From assembly GCA_002840155.1 (NCBI GenBank), contig PGZH01000005.1, positions 346,550 through 410,549 on the forward strand: DNA of 64,000 nt. Reading direction: 5' to 3'. A program made the position numbers and the translations under genes. The stretch comes from Gammaproteobacteria bacterium HGW-Gammaproteobacteria-13 (GTDB taxonomy: Bacteria > Pseudomonadota > Gammaproteobacteria > Pseudomonadales > Pseudomonadaceae). This document shows, piece after piece, positions 11,075 to 19,299 of the stretch (positions within the stretch are counted from its first letter, which is position 1; the number at the start of each line of letters is the position of its first letter). Below the pieces are notes generated by a model, which was not told the DNA's origin, made no database searches, and saw only the letters and a program-made list of their open reading frames with translations.

Positions 11075-11507
11075 CTGCAATCTAGTCAGAGAGCCGGCAC
11101 GCGCAGCTTTTGCAGGACGGGGGTGTGGCGCAAAGCCGGACTTGAACATCAACTGCGCAATCTGTGTGTCACCTAACCCAGCAGCGGTTTCGCTGACGGG
11201 TTACGGGGCGACCATGTAGGCACGAGTACAGACCGTCGGAGGCGCCGGGCGGCGTTCCGCTTTAGCCGCAAGCTTTGCTATTTCAGCACGTAGCCCGAAC
11301 AAGCGCAGCGCAGTCCGGGGCCTGGATGCTTGCGCAGTGGCCTGTGAGTTGGGCGGAGACTGCCTCCCGGATTGCGCCAAGGCTTATCCGGGCTACGGCG
11401 CCCGCTGTTGTGAGAGAGGCCTTGGCCGCGAAACTTCTAGAACCCAACACGATTCGCGGGCAAGTCCACGCCACAAAAGCCATCTGCAAACCTAACCCAT
11501 AGACAAT
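11075..11507. other. Non-coding intergenic region with repeat remnants
   Basis: About 430 bases between the convergent BatD and RND genes. I see no open frame with a ribosome-binding site. It holds a degenerate inverted repeat (11289-11397) and, near 11420-11470, short stretches resembling Pseudomonas REP elements (a gcgaa block and attcgcgggcaag). It looks like decayed repeat DNA. Confidence 0.6.
11289..11397. repeat. Imperfect inverted repeat, REP/MITE-like remnant
   Basis: The left arm 11289-11320 begins cgtagcccg and ends agtccgggg. The right arm 11366-11397 reads cccggattgcgcc followed by ttatccgggctacg. The reverse complement of the right arm matches most of the left arm, with mismatches in the centre. 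The sequence type (gtagcccggat...gcaatccggg) is a common dispersed intergenic repeat in Pseudomonas. No coding capacity lies between the arms. Confidence 0.55.
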
Positions 11508-11539
11508 AAAAAACCGCGGCCCAAGGTCCGCGGTTTTTT
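11508..11539. terminator. Bidirectional intrinsic terminator
   Basis: A hairpin with arms accgcgg and ccgcggt, flanked by a run of A on the left and a run of T on the right, so it works on both strands. It lies between the convergent BatD gene and the RND gene, 22 bases past the RND stop. Confidence 0.9.
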
Positions 11540-11561
11540 GTGTTGCTACTGCGTATCAGGC

Positions 11562-13916
11562 TCAGGCCTTGTTGCGCAGCTTCTCCGGGTTGATCAGGAA
11601 GCGAGCCAGTGCAGGCAACAGCCAGATCGCGCCGATCATGTTCCAGAGGAACATAAAGGTCAGCATCAGGCCCATGTCGGCCTGGAACTTGATCGCCGAG
11701 AAGATCCAGGTCGCCACACCGATCGCCAGACAGACGCCGGTGAACAGCACCGCTTTACCGGTCGACTTGAGGGTCTCGTAGTAGGCGTCCTGCAGCGACA
11801 GACCCTGACGCAGGTAAGTCTCCAGGCGGCTGTAGATATAGATGCCGTAGTCGACACCAATCCCCACGCCCAGCGCGATTACCGGCAGAGTCGCCACCTT
11901 CACACCGATGCCCATATAGGCCATCAGGGCGTTACCCAGCACCGAGGTCAGTACCAGCGGCAGGATCACGCAGAGCGTGGCCGCCAGGGAACGGAAGGTC
12001 AGCAGACACATGATGCTCACGGCCGCATACACCGCGATCAGCATGGTGGTTTCCGACGCGGCGATCACCTCATTGGTAGCCGCTTCGATCCCGGCGTTAC
12101 CGGCGGCCAGAATAAACTCCAGGCCGTCCTTGTTGTTTTCCTTGGCAAAGTCTTCGGCGACATCAACCACGCGAGACAGGGTTTCCGCCTTGTGGTCGGT
12201 GAGGAACACCAGCAGCGGCGCCACCGAGCAATCACCGTTGTACAGGCCGTCGGCCCGAGCAATGGAGTTGTTCAGTACGTCCTGGTTACGCGACAGGGTT
12301 TCCCATTTCAGGTTGCCCTCGTTCATGCCCTTGATCACCTGACGCGACACAGTGACCATGGAAATGGCCGACTGCACGCCTTCGGTGTTCTCCATCTTCC
12401 ACATCAACTCATCCATGGCCGACAGAGTCGGGTAAGTCGAGCAGCCTTCAGGCGCCGTCTTGACCATGATCACCAGTACGTCGGAACTGGTGGAGTAGTT
12501 GCGGATGACGAAATCGTTATCCAGGTTGTAGCGCGAGTCTGGATGCAGCTCGGGTGCGCCCTGATCGAGGTCACCGATCTTCAGGTTCTGCCCGTACCAC
12601 ACGCCACCGGCCAGCGCTGCGATTGCCACCACCACGGAAATCGGCGCCACCATCGGGTGCGCGCATTTGGACAGAAAGCGCCAGAAAGGATGTTCTTTAG
12701 CGGCTTCTTCACGGCTGATCTGCACCGCCTTCTTGCTGATGCCGATATAGGAGATCATCACCGGCAGCAGAATCAGGTTGGTCAGAATGATCACCGCCAC
12801 ACCCATGGATGCGCCGATGGCCAGCTCACGGATCACACCGATATCGATCAGCAGCAGGGTGATAAAGCCCACGGCATCCGACAGCAGCGCCACCAAACCC
12901 GGAATAAACAGCTGACGGAAAGCCATACGCGCGGCGGACAGCGAATCGGTCGCCTCGCCTGAGGCCATGGCAATGCCGTTGATCTTCTGCACACCGTGGG
13001 AAATACCAATGGCGAAGACCAGGAACGGCACCAGCATTGAGTACGGATCAAGCCCGAAGCCCAGAGTGTGTAGCAGACCCAGTTGCCAGACCACCGCAAT
13101 CAGCGTAGTCAGAACCACCGCCAGGGTGCTCTTGAAGCAGTGGGTGAACCACAGCAACAGGACGAAAGTAATGGCGATTGCCACGGCAAAGAACAGCGCC
13201 ACGCCAATCAGACCATCGATCAGGTCGCCGACCTTCTTGGCAAAACCGATGATGTGGATTTTGACGTTGGGGTTCTGCGCCTGGTACTTCTCGCGGATCT
13301 TCTCTTCCAGCTCGTGGGAGAATTTCTGGTAGTCCAGCGGGATCTGCTTGCTCTGGTCGTTCGGGTCGGCATAGGTCTCCAGCAACGGCAGGTCGACGAT
13401 GCTCGACTTGAAGTTGTTAGCCACCAGACGGCCAATCTGACCAGATTTGAGGATGTTGCTACGCAGCTCCTCGAGGCTTTCGGAAGAGCCGTCGTAGGTT
13501 TGCGGAATCACTTCGCCACCGGCAAAACCTTCCTCGGTCACTTCGGTCCAGCGGACGCTTGGGCTCCACAGCGACTTCAGGCCGGAACGATCAACACCTG
13601 GGATATAGAAGGCTTCGTCGTTGATCTGACGCAGCGTCTCCATGTATTCCTTGCTGAAGATATCGCCATCCACCGCTTCCACCGAGATACGCACGGTGTT
13701 GCCCAGGTTCGCCAGGTCATTACGGTGCTCGAGCATCTTCTGGATGTAGGGATGCCCCAGCGGAATCATCTTCTCGAAGCTGGTCTGCGGACGCACCTGC
13801 GCCGCTTGGAAGAACAGAAACAGACTGATCAACAAGCACAGCAGAATAACGGCCGGGCGATTGTTGAAGATCAACCGCTCCAGGAAGGAGGCAGGTTGTT
13901 GTTGGTGCTTACTCAT
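11562..13916 (-). CDS. MMPL/HpnN-type RND superfamily transporter
   Basis: A 784-residue inner-membrane protein of the RND superfamily. It has TM1 at about 20-37, a large periplasmic loop, a five-helix bundle at about 228-400, a seventh helix at about 413-432, a second loop, and a second bundle at about 615-780. The motif ALGVGIGVDYGIYI in the second bundle is the conserved RND/MMPL proton-relay helix. Members of this branch (MmpL, HpnN) usually move lipids or other hydrophobic molecules rather than act as tripartite drug pumps; no adaptor or TolC-like gene is nearby. It lies 18 bases after the YCF48 gene and shares an operon with it. The substrate is unknown. Confidence 0.9.
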   Translation of the reverse strand: MSKHQQQPASFLERLIFNNRPAVILLCLLISLFLFFQAAQVRPQTSFEKMIPLGHPYIQKMLEHRNDLANLGNTVRISVEAVDGDIFSKEYMETLRQINDEAFYIPGVDRSGLKSLWSPSVRWTEVTEEGFAGGEVIPQTYDGSSESLEELRSNILKSGQIGRLVANNFKSSIVDLPLLETYADPNDQSKQIPLDYQKFSHELEEKIREKYQAQNPNVKIHIIGFAKKVGDLIDGLIGVALFFAVAIAITFVLLLWFTHCFKSTLAVVLTTLIAVVWQLGLLHTLGFGLDPYSMLVPFLVFAIGISHGVQKINGIAMASGEATDSLSAARMAFRQLFIPGLVALLSDAVGFITLLLIDIGVIRELAIGASMGVAVIILTNLILLPVMISYIGISKKAVQISREEAAKEHPFWRFLSKCAHPMVAPISVVVAIAALAGGVWYGQNLKIGDLDQGAPELHPDSRYNLDNDFVIRNYSTSSDVLVIMVKTAPEGCSTYPTLSAMDELMWKMENTEGVQSAISMVTVSRQVIKGMNEGNLKWETLSRNQDVLNNSIARADGLYNGDCSVAPLLVFLTDHKAETLSRVVDVAEDFAKENNKDGLEFILAAGNAGIEAATNEVIAASETTMLIAVYAAVSIMCLLTFRSLAATLCVILPLVLTSVLGNALMAYMGIGVKVATLPVIALGVGIGVDYGIYIYSRLETYLRQGLSLQDAYYETLKSTGKAVLFTGVCLAIGVATWIFSAIKFQADMGLMLTFMFLWNMIGAIWLLPALARFLINPEKLRNKA

Positions 13917-13934
13917 GCAAAGGCTCCCGGCTTA

Positions 13935-15020
13935 TTATTGTTGGCCCAGATCGGCGCCAGTAGGCGCAGCAGCGTGAACGCCACCCTGCCCTACCAGAAT
14001 CAGATTGCCGTTTTCCATTGCTGCAACGCCTGCCAGCGAAAGCCGGTCGGCACGATTGGTCACATTGAAAGTGCGGCCGTTGTCGGTGCTCTTGAGTACG
14101 GTACCGCCATGCCCAACCACCACGATGGAGCCGTCGGCCAGACGATTGCCATCAGCCAGGCCAAACTCCAGAGGGCCATTGTTGGCGGTATTCAGGCTGA
14201 TCGCCTGCCAGGTGGTGCCGAAGTCTGCCGAACGGAACAGATGCCCACGTAGACCATAGACCAGCAACGCACCGGCTTCATCAGTGCCCAGGGCACCGAA
14301 CAGCGACCCCTCGTAAGGGCCTTCCAGGGTTTCCCAGGTCTGCCCCCAGTCCGGGGAGCGGAACATCGCGCCCTGCTCGCCCACAACAAACAGGCCGGAA
14401 TCTTTGACTTCAACAATGGCGTTGAGGTGGTAGGCGTCTTCGTTGTCCATGCGGTCGCTGACATCTTCCCAGTTGGCGCCACCATCGGTGGTTTCCAACA
14501 AGGCGCCGTAAGCACCTACGGCATAACCGTTGTTACGGTCCTTGAACCACACATCCAGCAGCGGCGCTTCGCGCTCAAGGTCTTCGAACTGCTTGACCCA
14601 GGTGGCGCCGCCATCGGTGCTGGCAAGAATCTGCGCATCGTGACCAACAGCCCAGCCATGGCTGTCGTCGATAAAGAACACGGCAGTGAGCATCTGCTTG
14701 GTCGGCACCTTGGCCTGAACCCAGTTTGCGCCGTTGTCGTCAGAATAGAGGATATGCCCACGATCACCCACGGTGACCAGGCGCTTACCCAGGCTGGCGA
14801 CATCCAGCAGCAGACTTTGTTGAGCTTGGGCAGAGGCTACCGAGTAATGACTGGCGTCATCGCTGGCAGCCTGCAGTGGCGCACTGGTAAACATCAGCAC
14901 GGATAGCACACTGCACAGCGACAGCGCTTTGGCTATCGGTGAGTGGACGCGGAGCGCCGGTGCGCGGGACGACCCCACAACACGACCGGCCTGGGTGCGC
15001 CGCATGACGGGCTCACTCAT
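13935..15020 (-). CDS. YCF48-like beta-propeller, exported
   Basis: A 361-residue protein starting at ATG 15020 after the strong ribosome-binding site GGGGGAAGG; a second ATG at 15005 (MRRTQ) is possible. A hydrophobic segment at about 33-50 ending in APLQAAS is a signal peptide with a long basic N-region. The rest is repeats of the form TxDGGxxW/NGxxW (for example DGGATWVKQFED, DGGANWEDVSD, DWGQTWETLEG, DFGTTWQAI), typical of YCF48/BNR propellers. YCF48 in photosynthetic organisms helps assemble photosystem II. In bacteria, relatives beside RND transporters are of unknown role and may be periplasmic partners. Precedes the RND gene by 18 bases. Confidence 0.88.
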   Translation of the reverse strand: MSEPVMRRTQAGRVVGSSRAPALRVHSPIAKALSLCSVLSVLMFTSAPLQAASDDASHYSVASAQAQQSLLLDVASLGKRLVTVGDRGHILYSDDNGANWVQAKVPTKQMLTAVFFIDDSHGWAVGHDAQILASTDGGATWVKQFEDLEREAPLLDVWFKDRNNGYAVGAYGALLETTDGGANWEDVSDRMDNEDAYHLNAIVEVKDSGLFVVGEQGAMFRSPDWGQTWETLEGPYEGSLFGALGTDEAGALLVYGLRGHLFRSADFGTTWQAISLNTANNGPLEFGLADGNRLADGSIVVVGHGGTVLKSTDNGRTFNVTNRADRLSLAGVAAMENGNLILVGQGGVHAAAPTGADLGQQ

Positions 15021-15072
15021 ATACCTTCCCCCTTATTCTTATAGGTAGCACTACCCTTTTAGCAGTGCGCCT

Positions 15073-15102
15073 ATCCTACTGAGCTTTCAAAAGGCCTGAC
15101 AA
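15073..15102 (-). promoter_or_regulatory. Possible sigma-70 promoter for the YCF48-RND pair
   Basis: On the minus strand TTGTCA (15102-15097) and TAGGAT (15078-15073) are separated by 18 bases, 5/6 and 4/6 matches to consensus. It lies downstream of the terminator at 15166 and upstream of the YCF48 start, so it could give separate expression. This is a weak call based on inspection. Confidence 0.35.
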
Positions 15103-15165
15103 TCGGCGCGACGTTATGTTTTGTTAAACCCGCCCGTCTACCATGCCCTGTTCGACTGACAAATA

Positions 15166-15199
15166 GCAAAAGGCCGCTACAACAGTAGCGGCCTTTTGC
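15166..15199. terminator. Intrinsic terminator after the DUF1329 gene
   Basis: A perfect 15-base stem, gcaaaaggccgctac paired with gtagcggccttttgc, with a four-base loop, 17 bases past the DUF1329 stop. The stem ends in T-rich sequence on either strand. It separates DUF1302-DUF1329 from YCF48-RND, at least partly. Confidence 0.85.
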
Positions 15200-15215
15200 T
15201 CAACCTACACGCGGA

Positions 15216-16586
15216 TTAACGCGTACCGCGGCGACGCAGCGCAGCAGGTTTGAAGTAACCGTCGTCCGGCACAGCCTGGCTGAAGTCGATGGTGCTTGGC
15301 TCTTCGTTGTCCAGGTTTTGCACGTGGTAACGACGGGCTTGCAGATCGTGGAAAGTATCCAGCGCAGACCAGGTGGTCGGCAGGTCGTAGTAGTTTTTCA
15401 GGTAGGCAATCGAAACGCGCCACAGCTCGCCACGACCGTCGTACTGATCAACCACTGCTGCTTGCCAGCTGTCCTCGTCGAGGAACAGGGTACGCTTGGA
15501 GTAGATGTGGCGCGAACCCGACTTCAGCGTGCCCTCGACCACCCACACACGGTGCAGCTCGTTGCGCGTAAAGGCTGGGTTCAAGTGACCGACTTGCAGC
15601 AGGTCCTTGTACTTCACTTCAGGGCTGGTGACCTTATAGCTGTTGTAAGGAATATAGATTTCCTTCTTGCCGATCAGCTTCCAGTCATAACGATCTGGCG
15701 AACCGTTGATCATGTCAGTGTCGTCTGCAGTACGCAGGCCGTCAGCGGCAGCGATCGGGGTGTCATAAGCCAGGTTCGGCGCACGACGTACGCGACGCTG
15801 GCCGGCGTTGTAGCCCCAAGCCTGACGTGGCTCTTTCACCTGATCCAGGGTTTCGTGTACCAGTACCGCACCACCGGCCAGACGCGCCGGGCTCTTGGTG
15901 AAGGACAGGTAGTAGAACATGATGTTGTTCAGGTCAGCTGCAGTCCCTTTCGGGTTGTAGAACTTGAACATGGCTTCCTGCTGCGAGGTCACCAGGGAGT
16001 AACTGCCGTTACGCTGCACGGCCACTTCCGAAGCGCGACGCACGATGTAGGTACCACGGTAACGTGCGATGTGGTTCCACAGCGCTTCCACGCCATTTTG
16101 CGGGATCGGGAACGGGATGCCGCCGTAGGCGTCGGAGAAGCCGTTACCGCCATCGAGCAACTTGGCTGTGCTGGCGTTCTTGATGGTGTTGTCATACACC
16201 CACTTTGGCGCAGAACCGGAACGACGGGTCTGGTAGACCGGCATCTGGTAGCTGTTCGGGTAGGTGTTGAACATCGCAATCTGACCTGGGGTCAGGTTGT
16301 CTTTGTACTGATCCAGATTGGCTTTGGTGATGGTAAACAGCGGCTTGTCATCAGCAAACGGATCTACGTGGTGCTGGCCTGGCGTCTTGTAAGCCGCCGG
16401 AGCCTGGGTGATACCACCGGTCCACTCAGGGATGGTGCCTGCCGCGTTACCGGCTTTCTCGGCACCGAACGGGGTGAGGCTTGCGCCCAACTTGGCCGCT
16501 TCCGCAGGCGAAACTGCAGCGAACGCGCTGCCAGCGGACAGTGCCAGCGCAATGGCAGCACCAATCAGCGTGTGCTTTTTCAGCAT
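15216..16586 (-). CDS. DUF1329 family periplasmic protein
   Basis: A 456-residue exported protein with a clear signal peptide (MLKKHTLIGAAIALALSAGSAFA, cleavage after about residue 23). The body matches the DUF1329 family: GAEKAGNAAGTIPEWTGG near the N-terminus and the C-terminal WRVSIAYLKNYYDLP region with conserved tryptophans and tyrosines. The fold is believed to be related to LolA/LolB lipoprotein-sorting proteins, which bind lipid in a half-barrel; that is family knowledge, not visible here. The gene is 66 bases downstream of DUF1302 and is followed by a terminator. In Pseudomonas these two genes nearly always pair. Confidence 0.9.
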   Translation of the reverse strand: MLKKHTLIGAAIALALSAGSAFAAVSPAEAAKLGASLTPFGAEKAGNAAGTIPEWTGGITQAPAAYKTPGQHHVDPFADDKPLFTITKANLDQYKDNLTPGQIAMFNTYPNSYQMPVYQTRRSGSAPKWVYDNTIKNASTAKLLDGGNGFSDAYGGIPFPIPQNGVEALWNHIARYRGTYIVRRASEVAVQRNGSYSLVTSQQEAMFKFYNPKGTAADLNNIMFYYLSFTKSPARLAGGAVLVHETLDQVKEPRQAWGYNAGQRRVRRAPNLAYDTPIAAADGLRTADDTDMINGSPDRYDWKLIGKKEIYIPYNSYKVTSPEVKYKDLLQVGHLNPAFTRNELHRVWVVEGTLKSGSRHIYSKRTLFLDEDSWQAAVVDQYDGRGELWRVSIAYLKNYYDLPTTWSALDTFHDLQARRYHVQNLDNEEPSTIDFSQAVPDDGYFKPAALRRRGTR

Positions 16587-16652
16587 CTTGATTCTCCGTG
16601 AAATAAGTCAGCAACCGAGTGCCCGCAGGCACTCGATATTTTCTAGTTATGT

Positions 16653-18662
16653 TTAGAAGGAATACTTGACGTTCAGACCGATATTGTCGCGGTCGCGGCC
16701 AGAGTTGCTTTGACCGGCGCCCATAAACTCGGTGTATTGAATTTCAGCTTCCAAGCTATTCAGGTAGCTGGCACGCAGACCCAGCGTGTATGCCTTACGG
16801 TCTTCGATAAAGTTACCGGTCTGATGCGAGTTGCCTTGGAAATCGTGTTTGAACACGGTGAATGGCGACAGGTTTACGCCAGCGTAAACGTCGTTCCAAG
16901 TACCGGACAGCACAAGCGTATAGCCGTAGGAGTCACTGCTGGCGCAATCCTGCTTAGCCATCGCCGCGTCAGTTACATAGGAGGTATTTGCACGACCGGC
17001 TATGCAACGCTCACCATTAACAGAGTTATATTTGAGGCTATCACCACGCAAGTGCTCCGAGGCAAGCTCTGCAACACCAAACAGCGAATCAAAGCTCAAT
17101 ACATTGCCAAAGTTATGGATTGCACCAATAGATGTATTGAATGCTTCAACCCGACGAGAGTTACTTACCTTAGAATTTCGATCAACTTGCTGACCTGCAA
17201 TCAAGCCACTTCCTAAATTACCATTCCGATTATTCGCCAGCGTACCACCCTGGAGAACAATATCACCAAGAAGGTCATTGGTAGCCGAAATACCCACCGG
17301 AAGGTTCGGACGATAAGCCAACTCACCAAAAACAGAAGTCTCATTCAACGTAGTATTGAAACTAAACCCATACATACGAATATCTTCAGCGTATTCGCGT
17401 TTTGCCTGAGTAGAGCCAAGCATATCAACGGTTGCAAGACCGCCAGCTGCCGGAACGAAATTTTGAAAAATAGGAGACAATGGATTTGCACAAGCAGGGT
17501 TAGCACCCAGAGTAATCCCACAAAGAGTACCAGCCAAGGCACCTATATCAACGCCCTGATAGCCATTTAAATCTGCATAAATCGTAGGTTCTTTAGCATG
17601 ATAATTAACCAGATAGGCACCAAACTCAGTAGAATTAAGCTCCTCAGCAATATACTTAAACGAAAGACCATACTGCCCATCATTCTTAGCGTTAATATCT
17701 TTAGTAACATCTGCCACTTTCAAGATATTACCAAAAGACGTGTTAACACCACTCTGATACAGACCTGTAGCCTGTAGCGCAGCCAAGTTTGGATTTAAAG
17801 GATTCGCAGAAGCATTATATGTAGGAATAACACCCGCAAGAGCCGTACCGGCAAAATTGTTATAGGCCGTATTACCACCCTCACCAAAAAGGTCTGTCTC
17901 GGAGAAATATGTTCCTACTGGATCAATCGCCGACTCTTTCCAGTTAAATTGGTAGAAAGCGTCCATAGAGATATTATCGGTCAGGCCAACGCTAAAACTC
18001 AGAGCCTCAACCGGAACCAGCACTTCTTTAACTTCTGCACCTGGCAGACGGAACTTACCGGCATCCACCGGATTGGTGGTATTTACGCCACCTCGGTAGA
18101 ACAGGCCTTCACCCCAGTTAAATACCTGCTTACCAAAGCGCACGCCAACGGGCATGTTGGCGATATCCCAGTTGCCGTAAACGTAGGCATCAAGAATTTC
18201 TGCGTTACGACCAGCCGAATGACGAGTAGCACGGGTAAAACTGTCATCGTTTGGTACGTTCTGGCTTGGCTGATAAGCCAGGCTGGTGTCGTAGTAGTTG
18301 TTGCGCTTATCCATGATCTGGGTGTCATAGAACGCAGTACCACGCACAAAGGCACCGTAGTTCTGGTAGGTCACTTCCATATCGGTAGTGATCTTGAACA
18401 CTTCAGATACCAGACCGGTATTGAAGTTACGGTTACCGTCGTTGGTGTTGATATCGTTGTTGGTCTTGTCCTGGCCCTGGACGCGCCAAAGTTGGCCGTA
18501 GGACACGGTGGTATCGATGGAGCCGCTGATTTCATCGTCGGCGAAGCTGAATTCCACTGCCTGGGCGTGAGCCGCTACCAGCAGGGGAAGAAGACCGACA
18601 AAAGCAAAACCTGCCTTGGCAGGTGCGAAACGCAATACGGGCTTACGGGACTTAATTTCCAT
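16653..18662 (-). CDS. DUF1302 family outer-membrane-type protein
   Basis: A 669-residue protein starting at ATG 18662 (MEIKSRKPVLRF) with GGAG ten bases upstream; the frame also has an ATG at 18689 with poorer context. A signal peptide ends near AAHAQA, and the mature protein opens with VEFSFADDEISGSIDTTVSYG. It ends in NIGLNVKYSF, an aromatic C-terminus typical of outer-membrane beta-barrels, and is rich in alternating beta-strand patterns. DUF1302 proteins are predicted porin-like barrels. The central part (about 17000-18000) is much more AT-rich than either end. First gene of the operon, reading from the sigma-54 promoter at 18835. Confidence 0.9.
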   Translation of the reverse strand: MEIKSRKPVLRFAPAKAGFAFVGLLPLLVAAHAQAVEFSFADDEISGSIDTTVSYGQLWRVQGQDKTNNDINTNDGNRNFNTGLVSEVFKITTDMEVTYQNYGAFVRGTAFYDTQIMDKRNNYYDTSLAYQPSQNVPNDDSFTRATRHSAGRNAEILDAYVYGNWDIANMPVGVRFGKQVFNWGEGLFYRGGVNTTNPVDAGKFRLPGAEVKEVLVPVEALSFSVGLTDNISMDAFYQFNWKESAIDPVGTYFSETDLFGEGGNTAYNNFAGTALAGVIPTYNASANPLNPNLAALQATGLYQSGVNTSFGNILKVADVTKDINAKNDGQYGLSFKYIAEELNSTEFGAYLVNYHAKEPTIYADLNGYQGVDIGALAGTLCGITLGANPACANPLSPIFQNFVPAAGGLATVDMLGSTQAKREYAEDIRMYGFSFNTTLNETSVFGELAYRPNLPVGISATNDLLGDIVLQGGTLANNRNGNLGSGLIAGQQVDRNSKVSNSRRVEAFNTSIGAIHNFGNVLSFDSLFGVAELASEHLRGDSLKYNSVNGERCIAGRANTSYVTDAAMAKQDCASSDSYGYTLVLSGTWNDVYAGVNLSPFTVFKHDFQGNSHQTGNFIEDRKAYTLGLRASYLNSLEAEIQYTEFMGAGQSNSGRDRDNIGLNVKYSF

Positions 18663-18834
18663 CGAAACATTACTCCGTGGACAGATCATCTTTTTTGTAC
18701 CCCAACCGCTGGGGCACGTTATGGCCGTACTGATGACGGCCTTAAATGTTGATTGGAAGGCAAGCCCCCAACGCGCTTACACGCACCTCACTGTTTGGCG
18801 TGCACCATGACGAGGTCAAATCAATTTAGTTCCC

Positions 18835-18850
18835 TGCAACCATAGTGCCA
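18835..18850 (-). promoter_or_regulatory. Sigma-54 (RpoN) promoter of the DUF1302 operon
   Basis: On the minus strand the sequence reads TGGCACTATGGTTGCA, matching the sigma-54 consensus TGGCAC-N5-TTGCA at every fixed position, with the GG and GC elements exactly 12 bases apart. It points toward DUF1302; the transcript would begin near 18823, leaving a leader of about 160 bases. Confidence 0.85.
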
Positions 18851-19085
18851 ATTCAAACGGCCGTATAAAAAATCCAGTGAGAAGCACGACCGAACTATAA
18901 AACCACTTTGTGACTGAGCATTCAGCAGCCAGACAACCACATGCAGTGACAGATTTTTCCTATTTTGTCCTACCATCTGGCGCGATCAGTCACTTTGTTG
19001 TGCTGTACACGCCCAGACGTTTCAAACAAATCAGCCAAGGTCAAGCCAAGCAGTTCAATTCATATTGCGCAAACTTTGCTTACAT

Positions 19086-19132
19086 TTAATCAGGTAACAC
19101 AAAAAGTGTTACCTGATTAAGCCGGGTAACAC
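19086..19132. promoter_or_regulatory. Perfect 15-bp inverted repeat, candidate enhancer site
   Basis: TTAATCAGGTAACAC (19086-19100), a five-A spacer, then GTGTTACCTGATTAA (19106-19120), a perfect inverted repeat. A third half-site, GGGTAACAC, follows at 19124-19132. It lies about 250-280 bases upstream of the sigma-54 promoter, the usual place for enhancer-binding activator sites. It could instead fold as a hairpin, but it has no T-run and is far from the pepN stop. Confidence 0.6.
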
Positions 19133-19260
19133 TTTTATACCGATATGAAGGACTCAACGAAGAACCTGTAACCCTATACATTGCACATAGATCTGCAGGA
19201 TCGGTCTTTAGTGTTAACGCGCTGATCAAAAATCGATCAAGCGTACCCAACACTTTATAT

Positions 19261-19279
19261 AGGGTGGCGCTGCCACCCT
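19261..19279 (-). terminator. Hairpin downstream of pepN
   Basis: An agggtggc / gccaccct stem with a three-base loop, about 20 bases past the pepN stop. There is no clear T-run, so it is a weak terminator or an RNA-stabilising hairpin. Confidence 0.45.
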
Positions 19280-19299
19280 AGATTGTTACCGCTCACTCA

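Larger units (their letters stand above)
18663..19299. other. Regulatory intergenic region upstream of DUF1302
   Basis: About 640 bases between the pepN stop and the DUF1302 start. It contains a sigma-54 promoter (18835-18850), a 15-bp perfect inverted repeat with a third half-site (19086-19132) and a hairpin after pepN (19261-19279). No gene with a credible ribosome-binding site is visible. The sequence is clearly more AT-rich than the flanking pepN gene. Confidence 0.7.

Noticed and set aside
11538..14252. Plus-strand open frames opposite the RND and YCF48 genes
   Set aside because: Composition (His/Gln/Arg-rich) is typical of antisense shadows; the minus strand encodes well-defined membrane and propeller proteins.
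19086..19120. Reading the perfect inverted repeat as the pepN terminator
   Set aside because: It lies about 180-210 bases past the pepN stop and lacks a T-run; its repeated half-sites and distance from the sigma-54 promoter fit a protein-binding site better.
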